Below, in pieces: positions 1-7,252 of a DNA stretch of 12,265 bases. The notes under the pieces were generated by a model, which made no database searches, was not told the origin of the DNA, and saw nothing but the letters and a program-made list of their open reading frames with translations. The stretch's first letter is position 1. The number at the start of each line of letters is the position of its first letter. The stretch is taken from the NCBI GenBank assembly GCA_020847555.1, contig JADLBT010000267.1:1-12265 (forward strand), written 5' to 3'. The position numbers and the translations under genes are program-made. This stretch comes from Gemmataceae bacterium (lineage in GTDB: Bacteria > Planctomycetota > Planctomycetia > Gemmatales > Gemmataceae).

Positions 1-1
1 C

Positions 2-79
2 GGTTCGGAGCGCGGACGGGAGGAGCGAGCGGAGGCGCCTGACGTGAGGCGACAGCGATTCCGAGGTAGGTCGTGGTGA
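2..79 (+). CDS. Possible 3' tail of an upstream gene
   Basis: One forward frame is open from the left edge to a TGA at 77-79, which overlaps the candidate GTG start of the methyltransferase at 76-78 as GTGA. The ~25-residue tail is rich in Arg and Glu and I do not recognise it. The other two forward frames stop at 42 and 47, so the upstream gene could end there instead. The GTGA overlap is the only support for this frame, since short overlapping stops are the rule elsewhere in the window. Confidence 0.2.
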   Translation, partial: GSERGREERAEAPDVRRQRFRGRSW

Positions 80-1881
80 GACAGTCTGAGGGTGCAGGAG
101 AGAGATCACTGCCGAAACCTCACGCCCAAGTCGCGACTGAGCCGGATGCGACGGTGGGGCCACCCATGCCGAGAATCGAGCCCGCCGCATCCGGCTGTAT
201 CTTCGCGTTGGTGACGCGCACAGCTCTGAGTTCTCTGGACAGTCCGGGACACCGCAAAGCCCGTGGAGCCTTCTTCACGCCGCGCGTGCTCTGCACGCAC
301 CTCGCGGATTGGGCCATCCGGGATCCGAGCGACCAGGTTCTCGAACCGTCGTGCGGCGAGGCGGCCTTTCTGCTCGCAGCCGCCCGTCGGCTGGACGCTC
401 TCGGTGCGGCACCGGGAGGGCTCCACGGCACCGAACTGCACGACGACAGCGTCGTCGCCGCTGGCCGAAATCTGAAGGAAGCCGGCTACGAGGCGGATCT
501 CCAGACCGGGGACTTCTTCGCGCACCCCCCAAGGCCGGAGTTCGACGCGGTTGTCGGCAACCCACCGTACGTCCGCTACCAGGGCTTCTCCGGCGACGCG
601 CGCTCCACTGCGCGCGAGGCCGCACTCCAGGCGGGTGTGCGGCTTTCTGCTCTCGCGTCGTCGTGGGCGGCGTTCACGGTGCACGCTGCGTTGTTCCTCA
701 AGCCCCAGGGGCGGTTGGGTCTGGTCCTCCCGGCGGAGCTCCTCTCGGTCAACTATGCGGCCGAGGTGCGCAGCTTTCTGATGCGCCGGTTCGCGCGCGT
801 CCGGTTGGTGCTGTTCACAGAGCGCGTGTTCCCGGGTGTCCAGGAAGAAGTCGTCCTCCTCCAGGCTGAGGGGCAGGGCCCAACAGACCATTGCGAGCTC
901 CACCAGGTCCGGGACCTCGAGGAGCTCGTTTCGTCGACCCAGCTCGTCTCGAGCTGGGTTCCCACCCGGCCGAACGCAAAGTGGACCGATGCACTCCTGC
1001 CCGCCGAGGCCCGGGCGCTCTTCTCCCGCCTTTCCGGCGAGGCAGGCTTCGGCCGCCTCCTTGACTGGGGCGAAACCACGCTCGGAGCGGTGACGGGCAA
1101 CAACCGCTACTTCGCGCTCTCGCCGGACGAGGTGAAGGCCCTCGGGCTTTCGCCGTCGGACTTGGCGCCGATGTCCCCCACGGGAAGCCGCCACCTGCGG
1201 CATCGCCTGGACCTCACCGCGGATGACTGGACCCGCCTCGGTGAGGGGGGCGCCCCGACCTGGCTGTTCAGGCCCGACGGTGAGCCTTCTGCAGCGGCAC
1301 GACGGTACATCGAGGAGGGCGAGGCGCGCGGCGTTCAGCTCGCCTACAAGTGCCGGGTACGCGACCCTTGGTGGCGCACCCCGCTCGTGCCGCCGCCGGA
1401 TCTGTTCGTGACCTACATGAACGCCGACACGCCGCGTTTGGTCGGCAACTCCGCCCAGGTGCACCATCTCAACTCGGTCCACGGCCTCTACCTGCACGAG
1501 GGCATGGCCGACCTTGGCCGGTCGCTCCTCCCGCTCGCGTCACTCAACGCGATGACCCTGCTCGGTGCCGAGACGGTCGGGCGTGCCTACGGTGGGGGTC
1601 TGCTGAAGCTGGAGCCGAGGGAGGCCGACCTGCTTCCCGTTCCCTCGCCGCGCGCTGTGATGGCACAGGCAGATGCGCTGAGGATGGTCCGGCCCGTGGT
1701 CGTCGATCTCCTGCGACACGGTCACCTGCTTGAGGCCGTGTCACGCGTCGACGACATCCTTCTGTCCGATGGGATGGGCGTCTCCGCGAGCGAGCTTGCT
1801 CAGCTGCGACAGGCGCGGGCCACCCTCGCCGAGAGGCGTGCGGCTCGCGGCCGGTCGAGCAGCCGTCCCTCCGCCGGATGA
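73..1881 (+). CDS. Type II-like N6-adenine DNA methyltransferase (gamma class, TaqI/Eco57I-like)
   Basis: Modification enzyme predicted to transfer a methyl group from S-adenosylmethionine to adenine N6 in a specific target, protecting host DNA from the neighbouring nuclease. Counting from GTG 73 (602 aa), motif X is GAFFTP (65-70), the SAM-binding motif I is VLEPSCGEAAFL (89-100), and catalytic motif IV is NPPY (163-166). This order X-I-IV followed by a long C-terminal half (about 330-560), the likely target recognition region, is that of gamma-class enzymes such as M.TaqI. GTG 73 has a GAGG at 63-66. GTG 76, ATG 166 and GTG 211 are possible later starts, and residues 1-60 carry no conserved motif, so the true N-terminus is uncertain. 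The stop overlaps the next gene's ATG (ATGA, 1878-1881), so the two form an operon. Target sequence cannot be read from the protein. Confidence 0.88.
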   Translation: MVRQSEGAGERSLPKPHAQVATEPDATVGPPMPRIEPAASGCIFALVTRTALSSLDSPGHRKARGAFFTPRVLCTHLADWAIRDPSDQVLEPSCGEAAFLLAAARRLDALGAAPGGLHGTELHDDSVVAAGRNLKEAGYEADLQTGDFFAHPPRPEFDAVVGNPPYVRYQGFSGDARSTAREAALQAGVRLSALASSWAAFTVHAALFLKPQGRLGLVLPAELLSVNYAAEVRSFLMRRFARVRLVLFTERVFPGVQEEVVLLQAEGQGPTDHCELHQVRDLEELVSSTQLVSSWVPTRPNAKWTDALLPAEARALFSRLSGEAGFGRLLDWGETTLGAVTGNNRYFALSPDEVKALGLSPSDLAPMSPTGSRHLRHRLDLTADDWTRLGEGGAPTWLFRPDGEPSAAARRYIEEGEARGVQLAYKCRVRDPWWRTPLVPPPDLFVTYMNADTPRLVGNSAQVHHLNSVHGLYLHEGMADLGRSLLPLASLNAMTLLGAETVGRAYGGGLLKLEPREADLLPVPSPRAVMAQADALRMVRPVVVDLLRHGHLLEAVSRVDDILLSDGMGVSASELAQLRQARATLAERRAARGRSSSRPSAG

Positions 1882-2789
1882 TGGCTCGTGAGGACGCGTT
1901 CTCGGACTTTGACGCTCTGCTCGCGGGCTACCCGCTGACGGATCCTTGGGAGCACGACCACGGTGAAGCCCCGCTCTATGCGCCGGACTACCGCCTGCTG
2001 GGAAGCCTGCTGGCGATACCGCTCGCCGCCAAACAGGTCTCTGAGAGCGGCCGCTTCGCTCGGGCGATCGATGCCTGGACGGCGCATGAGCTTCGTCGCG
2101 CCGGCTTCTCCCCCGAGGAGGTCTGGCCCCGTGCGACACGTCCCCGCGTGCTGCCACGCGATGTGGCAGTACTCCTCCAAAAGCTGCCGCGTAAGCTCTC
2201 CGCCGAAGTAGCCAGTCGGCTGCCGGATCTTGCCGCCGTCGGCCCGGTCGACGCCAAGGTCCTTGGTAGGGCATACGAGAAGCAGGTCGACGTGTGCATC
2301 GCCCGGTGGGATCGTGGCCCAGAGCTCCTAGTCAGCACGAAGACCCAGGTCTCCTCGTTTCGCAACAACCTCCCGAACCGTTTCGAAGAGGCCTATGGCG
2401 ACGCGGGGAATCTCCGGGGGAGATACCCGCTCGCAGCCGTGGGGTTCCTCTTCGTTCAGCGCTCCACTGTGCTGACTCAAGAGCCGGATGCCTTCGAGCG
2501 TACGGTCGACATGATCCGAAAACTGCGAGACCCTGGCGATGGCAACGGGTACACGGCCGCGGGCTTGATCCTCGTTGGCTGGGAGGACGGGGCCGAGGGG
2601 GCGGTTGCCGTCGAGGTTCGGGAGCACGAAGTCCCTGAAGATGTTGCGGCGCCCCAGTTCTTCGCCGCAATGGTCCGGCAGGTCCTTGCCGCGTCTCCGA
2701 TCACGTTCCATGTTGCCGTCCGAAGCCAGATCGAGCGTCGCCACATCCCCGTGCGGGAAGCGGACACCGACCCGGCCGCCGACGCATAG
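1878..2789 (+). CDS. Putative restriction endonuclease partner of the methyltransferase
   Basis: A 303-aa protein translationally coupled to the methyltransferase by an ATGA overlap; a second ATG follows at once (1881). Position and size fit the nuclease of a type II pair. A central segment reads like a PD-(D/E)xK core: AYEKQVD (133-138, helix then acidic D138), a beta strand ELLVSTKTQ (149-157), then NNLPNRFEEAYGDAGNLRG (163-181), and a hydrophobic strand AAVGFLFV (186-193). This loosely resembles PaeR7I/XhoI-type sequences around their catalytic lysine. The acidic residue normally two places before the Lys is Ser153 here; E170 or E171, 15-16 residues after K155, could replace it as in Cfr10I/NgoMIV-type sites. 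The ends of the protein match nothing I know. It faces int tail to tail with 5 bp between stops. Restriction function is inferred from context plus this core. Confidence 0.72.
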   Translation: MMAREDAFSDFDALLAGYPLTDPWEHDHGEAPLYAPDYRLLGSLLAIPLAAKQVSESGRFARAIDAWTAHELRRAGFSPEEVWPRATRPRVLPRDVAVLLQKLPRKLSAEVASRLPDLAAVGPVDAKVLGRAYEKQVDVCIARWDRGPELLVSTKTQVSSFRNNLPNRFEEAYGDAGNLRGRYPLAAVGFLFVQRSTVLTQEPDAFERTVDMIRKLRDPGDGNGYTAAGLILVGWEDGAEGAVAVEVREHEVPEDVAAPQFFAAMVRQVLAASPITFHVAVRSQIERRHIPVREADTDPAADA

Positions 2790-2794
2790 CGGGG

Positions 2795-4003
2795 TTACGT
2801 GCTCCGGTGCTGTTGCCGGAGCCGCTGCAGGGCCTGTGGCGCCTTGGCGAGGTCTGCGTCGGTCGGCTTGACGTAGCGGCGGATCGTGAACGCCGCGTCG
2901 GCATGCCCGAGGCGCGCGGCGAGGGCAGGCCCCTGAACGCCCGCCGATGCAAGCCAGGTGCCCTGGCTGTGCCGGAGTACGTGAGGGCTGACGCCCTCCA
3001 GATCAGCGTGCTTGACCACCCGATCGAGACCGGAGCGGACCCGGCCCCCTCGGTCGAGGGGTCGGCCGTCCTCGCGCGCGAAAACAAGCGCGTCCTCAGA
3101 CGCCGGGGCGCAGCGGTCACGGTGCCGGCGCAGGAGGTCCGCGTAGGCGTCCTCGATAGGGATGACGCGCGCGCCGGCCTCGCTCTTGGTCGTCGCCCTG
3201 GCGATTGCGACACGCGGCGGTTGCGAGTCGAGGTCGAGACCGGCGGGCCCCCAGACCAAGCGCAGGATCTCGGTGATGCGCGCGCCCGTCGCGATCAGCA
3301 GCGCGACGATCGGGGCCATCAGTGATCGCCCAGTCCGGCTGTCGTCGGCCTCCGCTGCAGCCAGCAGCCGGTCGGCTTCGTCGATCGTCAGCGCCCGTTC
3401 TCGCGGCCGGCCTGGTGGCGGCAGCAGGACCCTCGGTGGGAGAGACTCGATCAGGCTCCGGGAGTAGAGGTCACGTAGGACCGCGGCCAGGGCGGCGTAC
3501 GCGACGCGGGCTGTCTCATTGGAACGATCGACCGAAAGGGCATCGACCATGTTCTGGATGGTCCTGGTGTCGATGGCGTCGCTCGGGAGGGAGCCGAGAC
3601 CGAGGCCGCTGCGCGGCTCAGGCCAGGGCAGCACGTGGAGGCGGAGCGTGGTCTCGTAGCCGGCGAGCGTGTTCAGCGCGTACGGGTGCCGTGAGCGGGT
3701 GAGGGCCGTGCCCCCACGCGCGCGGTGGAGAAAGCTCACCGCAGCGTCGTGAAGCGTCGGTGCGGCGGGCCGAACGTTGGGTCGGCCACCGGCCCGAAGC
3801 GTCCACTTGGCCTGCTGAACCCAGGCAACGGCGTCCGCGAGGTTCGGGAAGGTGCCGGACAGGAGTCGCCCGCCGACGCGGACCCGAGCGACGAAGACGG
3901 GCGAGCAGTCGCAGCTTCGGCGGCCGCGACTCTTGGTGCACCCCGCCGAATGGCGCTCGAACACGCCAGGAGCCACACGGGCCTGGTGGCGACGCTCAGT
4001 CAC
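2795..4003 (-). CDS. int: Tyrosine site-specific integrase of the element
   Basis: Catalyses integration of the circular element at attB and, with Xis, its excision. The 402-aa protein has the full tyrosine recombinase set: R242 (ATGARITEIL), K273 (ATTKSEAG), H341-x-x-R344 (SPHVLRHSQ), H367 (RLGHADA) and nucleophile Y377 (IRRYVKP). Residues ~85-190 form the SAM-like core-binding domain. The N-terminus (about 12-62) resembles the arm-binding domain seen in actinobacterial integrases and carries H18, C22, C31 and C33, which could hold a metal. The start is GTG at 4001-4003, immediately after the xis TAG; there is no good Shine-Dalgarno, so translation probably depends on coupling to xis. Unlike many AICEs, no attachment site can lie directly after int, because a cargo gene ends 5 bp away. 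Everything required for catalysis is intact. Confidence 0.95.
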   Translation of the reverse strand: MTERRHQARVAPGVFERHSAGCTKSRGRRSCDCSPVFVARVRVGGRLLSGTFPNLADAVAWVQQAKWTLRAGGRPNVRPAAPTLHDAAVSFLHRARGGTALTRSRHPYALNTLAGYETTLRLHVLPWPEPRSGLGLGSLPSDAIDTRTIQNMVDALSVDRSNETARVAYAALAAVLRDLYSRSLIESLPPRVLLPPPGRPRERALTIDEADRLLAAAEADDSRTGRSLMAPIVALLIATGARITEILRLVWGPAGLDLDSQPPRVAIARATTKSEAGARVIPIEDAYADLLRRHRDRCAPASEDALVFAREDGRPLDRGGRVRSGLDRVVKHADLEGVSPHVLRHSQGTWLASAGVQGPALAARLGHADAAFTIRRYVKPTDADLAKAPQALQRLRQQHRST

Positions 4004-4300
4004 CTACGCGGCTCGCCGGTCGGTCAGCGGGTCCGGTGCGTCCCAGAGCCGGCCCTCAGAACCGCGCTGAACGACTCGGGGCAGAAGGTGCGGGACCCTG
4101 ACAGGCGCGACGAGCTCGGAGATCAGGACGGTGCGTCCCTGCACGTATGCGTCAAGGTCGGATCGGGCGATGCGCAGCAGCCTCGGCCCGTCACGGAAGA
4201 CAGGGAGGGCTCCCGCGGCGACTCGTCGCTCCAGCGTCCGGCGACTGATTCCGAGGATCTTGGCTGCCTCGGCCAGGGTGAGCAGCGCCCGCCCGTTCAT
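4004..4300 (-). CDS. xis: Excisionase (MerR-like helix-turn-helix)
   Basis: A 98-aa directionality factor expected to bind near the attachment sites and turn the integrase toward excision. Residues 6-53 form the usual excisionase-family winged helix: TLAEAAKILGISRRTLERRV, then GALPVFRDG and a conserved R..LRIARSDLDAYV ending. The tail beyond residue 55 is longer than in minimal Xis proteins and has no recognised motif. The ATG overlaps the stop of the small upstream ORF (ATGA, 4297-4300), and the TAG abuts the integrase GTG with no gap. Rep, the small ORF, xis and int are therefore translated as a chain, linking replication and excision in one transcript. Confidence 0.88.
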   Translation of the reverse strand: MNGRALLTLAEAAKILGISRRTLERRVAAGALPVFRDGPRLLRIARSDLDAYVQGRTVLISELVAPVRVPHLLPRVVQRGSEGRLWDAPDPLTDRRAA

Positions 4301-4545
4301 CGGAGCCCGTGACCGCGGTCGTCGCCGCCCCGGGGAATCGTCCTGGCGAGCCCCGCTGGTGTCGTCCGATGCCTCCGCGACGCCGGCCGGCGTGTGAGGA
4401 CTTTCTCTACTCCTTCAAGGCGGCGGCCTTCGGCCGCCGGCCGCGGACGGACCTTCATTGCATTGCGGTCCTGCGGCCGAATGCCGCCTCGCGCTGGAGC
4501 AGATGCGCCCGGGCGCACCCAGGAACACGTACGGCGTTGAGTCAT
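4297..4545 (-). CDS. Small basic ORF between rep and xis, unknown function
   Basis: An 82-codon reading frame that fills the whole gap between rep and xis. Its ATG (4545-4543) overlaps the rep TGA as ATGA, and its TGA (4299-4297) overlaps the xis ATG as ATGA. That arrangement at both ends matches the tra-rep junction in the same operon. The product is Arg/Pro/Gly-rich, starts MTQRRTCSWVRPG and has no recognisable domain. The third-position GC that I tallied (about 68 percent) is not strongly elevated, so codon use neither proves nor excludes coding. If it is not a gene, xis would be separated from rep by 241 untranslated bases, which would be out of keeping with the rest of the operon. It could encode a small DNA-binding or accessory protein, or act mainly to keep ribosomes moving into xis. 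Confidence 0.55.
   Translation of the reverse strand: MTQRRTCSWVRPGASAPARGGIRPQDRNAMKVRPRPAAEGRRLEGVEKVLTRRPASRRHRTTPAGLARTIPRGGDDRGHGLR
4421..4439. repeat. Perfect 8-bp hairpin inside the small ORF
   Basis: CGGCGGCC at 4421-4428 and GGCCGCCG at 4432-4439 form a perfect 8-bp stem around a 3-nt loop. No T-run follows on either strand, so it is not a standard terminator. On the leftward transcript it is followed by GAAGGAG, which would be available to ribosomes. It may slow or tune passage between rep and xis, or simply reflect Arg/Gly/Pro codons. Confidence 0.4.
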
Positions 4546-5816
4546 GGCTGGGTCGCGCTGTCGAGGTGCCGCAGGTGGCGGCGCTCGCGTTCGTGGGCTG
4601 CGGCTGCACGGGCGAACGCGGCGTCGCCCTTGGTGAGGTATCCGGCGCCGTCGTATCGCCACTCGATGGGCGGGGCGCAGTCAGCGGCATCATCGCGCTG
4701 CCGCTGGTGCTCGGCGCGCGCCTGCCGCAGGGCGGTGAGGGTGGTCGAGTATCGACGGGACTTCGTTGCGAAGTGGCCGCGGTAGCCGAGGGCATGGGCC
4801 CACTTCCGCATGCGCGGATCGCCTTCACCGAGGCACCATGCCGTCTCGACCATACGGCGCAGATGAGGGCGGAGCTGGAGCGCCTCAAGCTCAGCGAGGT
4901 CGCGCAGCCGCCGGCTGAGTCCCAGTTCGTCGGCGGCCTTGCTTGCGTACTTGGCCAGGTATGCGGCAACGGCTTCCGGGGTGGCACCCGTGCCGCCGGT
5001 GGCCACGACCGCCACGTCGAGCTGGGGGCCGAAGCGCAGCGTGTGGCCCTGAACATCGACCTTAACCGCCTGCGCGGCGTTGGTGATGGCATCGACGAGC
5101 AGCTCGGCGGGAAAGGCCGTCGGCGGAGTGAGTTCATCAGTGCAGGCGTCGGCGCGGACGATCGCGTGGATATGAACCACACCGCGGCGCTGGAACTCGA
5201 CGACCTTCGCGTACGAAAGTCGCACCGTTTGCCCGCTGTCGCGGCTCGCGCGAGCCAGGGAACGGCGAGTCTGAATGGTGAATCGCCGCCAGAGCTCGGG
5301 CGCATGCCAGTTGAACCGCACCGCGTCCTGGTAGCGGTAGCACTCGGGGCACAACGGGTCACCGAGCGCGGCGTCTCCATCGTCGTGGTCCGCATCGCAC
5401 CAGTTCGGGCGTCCGTGTCGGCAGTGGCGGCGGCGCCGTGGTTGACGGCAGCCGCCGGGGTGTCGGCCGTGGACGACGCCGAATCCCGGTGCGGTGAGGG
5501 TCGCGAACACCATCGGGTGGGCCGCGATCGTCTCGGGGAGGCCCTTGCGCCCCCCGGCGACGCCGGCGAACAGCAGCTGCCAGATGTCACCCTGATACTC
5601 CCAGGAGCACGACGGACACACCGACTCCCGACGGTTGCGACACCGGATCATCAGGATCCGCCCGTTACGGCTGCGAACCGCGGTGCTCCGAAGGCGGATG
5701 GGGTGGTGGCAATTGCCTGTCCGGCGCACCTGCTCGAAGAAGCGATCGCGGTTCGGGTCCTGAACACTGGCGACCAGCTGCGCGATGGTCGTCTCGTCCC
5801 ACAGGTCCGAGGTCAT
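4542..5816 (-). CDS. repSA: Rolling-circle replication initiator, RepSA type
   Basis: Nicks the double-strand origin of the excised element and starts rolling-circle replication. The 424-aa protein shows the RepSA layout: a Cys motif at 59-70 (C59, C67, C70 in CRNRRESVCPSC), the strand MVFATLTAPGFGVVHGR (102-118), a Cys/His-rich insert (123-159, ending LCPEC), the HUH metal motif VHIHAIV (H215, H217), and the nucleophile region AAYLAKYASK with Y286 and Y290. The C-terminal HFATKSRRYSTTL (348-360) is also typical. Its ATG overlaps the tra stop (ATGA, 5813-5816) and its TGA overlaps the next ATG, so it sits mid-operon. A RepSA initiator together with an FtsK-like transfer protein is the defining AICE combination. 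I could not locate its nick site by eye. Confidence 0.93.
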   Translation of the reverse strand: MTSDLWDETTIAQLVASVQDPNRDRFFEQVRRTGNCHHPIRLRSTAVRSRNGRILMIRCRNRRESVCPSCSWEYQGDIWQLLFAGVAGGRKGLPETIAAHPMVFATLTAPGFGVVHGRHPGGCRQPRRRRHCRHGRPNWCDADHDDGDAALGDPLCPECYRYQDAVRFNWHAPELWRRFTIQTRRSLARASRDSGQTVRLSYAKVVEFQRRGVVHIHAIVRADACTDELTPPTAFPAELLVDAITNAAQAVKVDVQGHTLRFGPQLDVAVVATGGTGATPEAVAAYLAKYASKAADELGLSRRLRDLAELEALQLRPHLRRMVETAWCLGEGDPRMRKWAHALGYRGHFATKSRRYSTTLTALRQARAEHQRQRDDAADCAPPIEWRYDGAGYLTKGDAAFARAAAAHERERRHLRHLDSATQP

Positions 5817-7189
5817 GCCGCCCGCCGCTCGGGAATGGGTGCTTGGACGAGGTAGTCACGGGCAAGGCCGCGGATGTCCTCGTCCGTGGAATAGGAGGCT
5901 CGGACGCGAAAGGGCTCGGCGTGACCGTCCAGGCGGACATAGGCGACGCCGGGCTGGGTGTCGGGGATCAGGTGGCACTGGGCGCCGCGGTCTCGCGCAC
6001 CGTCGCCGAGGACCATGTCGACCTGCTGGGGCTCGTCCAGCCGCAGGGCGATTCGGGTTGGGAACAGATTCCGGAAGCCCAGGATCTCCTTGCGAGGGTC
6101 CTGCAGGGCCGCGATCACGTTGACGCCGACGGCACGACCCTGCGTCAGGAGCACCCCGAGGGCCTGGCTGATCCTCTCTCGAAGTTTGCGGTCGGGGAGA
6201 TAGGCGGTGAGGTTCGCAACCTCGTCGATGACCACCACGACCATCGGGTCGTCCGGGGTTGGCTCGTGCAGGCGCGTGGCTCCGGCAAGGCGACGAGCAC
6301 GGTGCTTCATGACGGAGACCGCCTCATCGAGCAGATTGGCCATCTCCTCGAACTCGTCGGCTGCGAACCGCGTGAAGAGCGGCCGGCCGAGCCCGAGCTC
6401 CATGCCGCCCTTGGGATCGATCACCCACAGTTGCACCACGCCGACGTGGACCAGCGGCGCCGCGGCGCGGATCAGTGACCAGATCACCGAACCCTTGCCG
6501 GATCCCGTGACCCCGGCGACGAGCACATGGGTTCCGCGCAGGCCCACGACCCACGGTCGCCCATCCTCCAAGACACCGATTGGCAGGGCACTCAGATCCG
6601 GTGTGGCGGGGATGCGGAGGGCCGGGATCGTTCGGACGAGCGTGTCGGTGTGCTGGAGCTCCAGCCAGATCACCCCGGGGCCATCGCGACGAACCTGACA
6701 CGTGCGCGCGCCGAAGGCGTGGGCGAGCGCGTCGGCGGCCTGCTCGTAGGTCTCAGGCGTCTGCCCGAGAAGCATGCGCAGCCGGAGCCGGTCCCCGTGC
6801 TCGGTGCACCGCAAGGTCATGAGCCGCGGGTAGTGGTTCCGGGTGCCCTCGCGCAGCGTGAGCCCGTTCCAGGTCATCACCGACCGCCAACGGAACTCGT
6901 AGCGCCAGACCTTGCGCCAACGTCGACGTAGCCGGCGGCCGACCCAGCGATCGAACGACGGACGGCGTAGCAGCCGCCACCCGAGGAGCACGAAGAGCAA
7001 TAGGACGGGGATGGCTCCGGTCGCGGGGTGGACGATGGCAAGAAGCCCGGGGGCGGCGAGGCACACCAGGGTCAGGGGGTGGCTGAACAGCCACCACAAC
7101 AGCCGGAACGCTCCACTGATCACGAGATCGAAGACGGCGCCCATGACGCCGTCGGGTTGCGGCGGTTGGGGCTGAGTGCGAGGAGGCAC
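5813..7189 (-). CDS. traSA: FtsK/SpoIIIE-type DNA translocase for conjugative transfer (TraSA/TraB)
   Basis: Hexameric membrane ATPase that moves double-stranded element DNA between mycelial cells; AICEs need only this protein and no relaxase or type IV pilus. Of 458 residues, 16-35, 38-53 and 58-74 form hydrophobic membrane segments, followed by a very basic stretch (75-101). The motor domain has Walker A GVTGSGKGS (226-234), Walker B VVVVIDE (317-323) and the motif RAVGVNVIAALQDPRKE (352-368). The C-terminus lacks an obvious extra winged helix. The start is GTG 7187-7189, chosen for a strong GGAGGA at 7193-7198; ATG 7144 would remove the leader to the membrane segment. The upstream gene is 63 bp away across a hairpin (7207-7236), while rep follows with an ATGA overlap. 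Likely controlled by the GntR regulator at the head of the operon. Confidence 0.92.
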   Translation of the reverse strand: MPPRTQPQPPQPDGVMGAVFDLVISGAFRLLWWLFSHPLTLVCLAAPGLLAIVHPATGAIPVLLLFVLLGWRLLRRPSFDRWVGRRLRRRWRKVWRYEFRWRSVMTWNGLTLREGTRNHYPRLMTLRCTEHGDRLRLRMLLGQTPETYEQAADALAHAFGARTCQVRRDGPGVIWLELQHTDTLVRTIPALRIPATPDLSALPIGVLEDGRPWVVGLRGTHVLVAGVTGSGKGSVIWSLIRAAAPLVHVGVVQLWVIDPKGGMELGLGRPLFTRFAADEFEEMANLLDEAVSVMKHRARRLAGATRLHEPTPDDPMVVVVIDEVANLTAYLPDRKLRERISQALGVLLTQGRAVGVNVIAALQDPRKEILGFRNLFPTRIALRLDEPQQVDMVLGDGARDRGAQCHLIPDTQPGVAYVRLDGHAEPFRVRASYSTDEDIRGLARDYLVQAPIPERRAA

Positions 7190-7192
7190 CGT

Positions 7193-7198
7193 TCCTCC
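7193..7198 (-). promoter_or_regulatory. Ribosome binding site of traSA
   Basis: GGAGGA on the minus strand, 3 bases from its end to the GTG region and about 6-8 from the anti-SD core to the start, decides the GTG at 7187-7189 as the traSA start. Confidence 0.7.
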
Positions 7199-7206
7199 AG
7201 GGTCCG

Positions 7207-7236
7207 ATCGGCGGGCCGTTGAGGGGGCCCGCCGAT
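7207..7236 (-). terminator. 11-bp perfect hairpin upstream of traSA, possible attenuator
   Basis: ATCGGCGGGCC (7207-7217) pairs perfectly with GGCCCGCCGAT (7226-7236) around an 8-base loop. It lies 17 bases after the stop of the SCO3933-like gene and 17 bases before the traSA start. No U-run follows on the leftward transcript. U-less hairpins can terminate in actinobacteria, so it may lower read-through into tra, rep, xis and int, or stabilise the 3' end of the first message. Confidence 0.55.
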
Positions 7237-7252
7237 TCGTGGTCGTTGAGGG

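Noticed and set aside
1..72. Left att site (copy of the tRNA-Thr 3' half)
   Set aside because: Searched by eye; no match to the T arm or anticodon arm found here or elsewhere in the window outside the tRNA.
106..1497. 463-codon antisense frame opposite the methyltransferase
   Set aside because: It mirrors a gene with clear motifs X, I and IV; its product has no domain and reflects high-GC codon structure.
4458..5855. 465-codon forward frame opposite rep
   Set aside because: The opposite strand encodes an unmistakable RepSA protein with Cys, HUH and Tyr motifs; this is its shadow.
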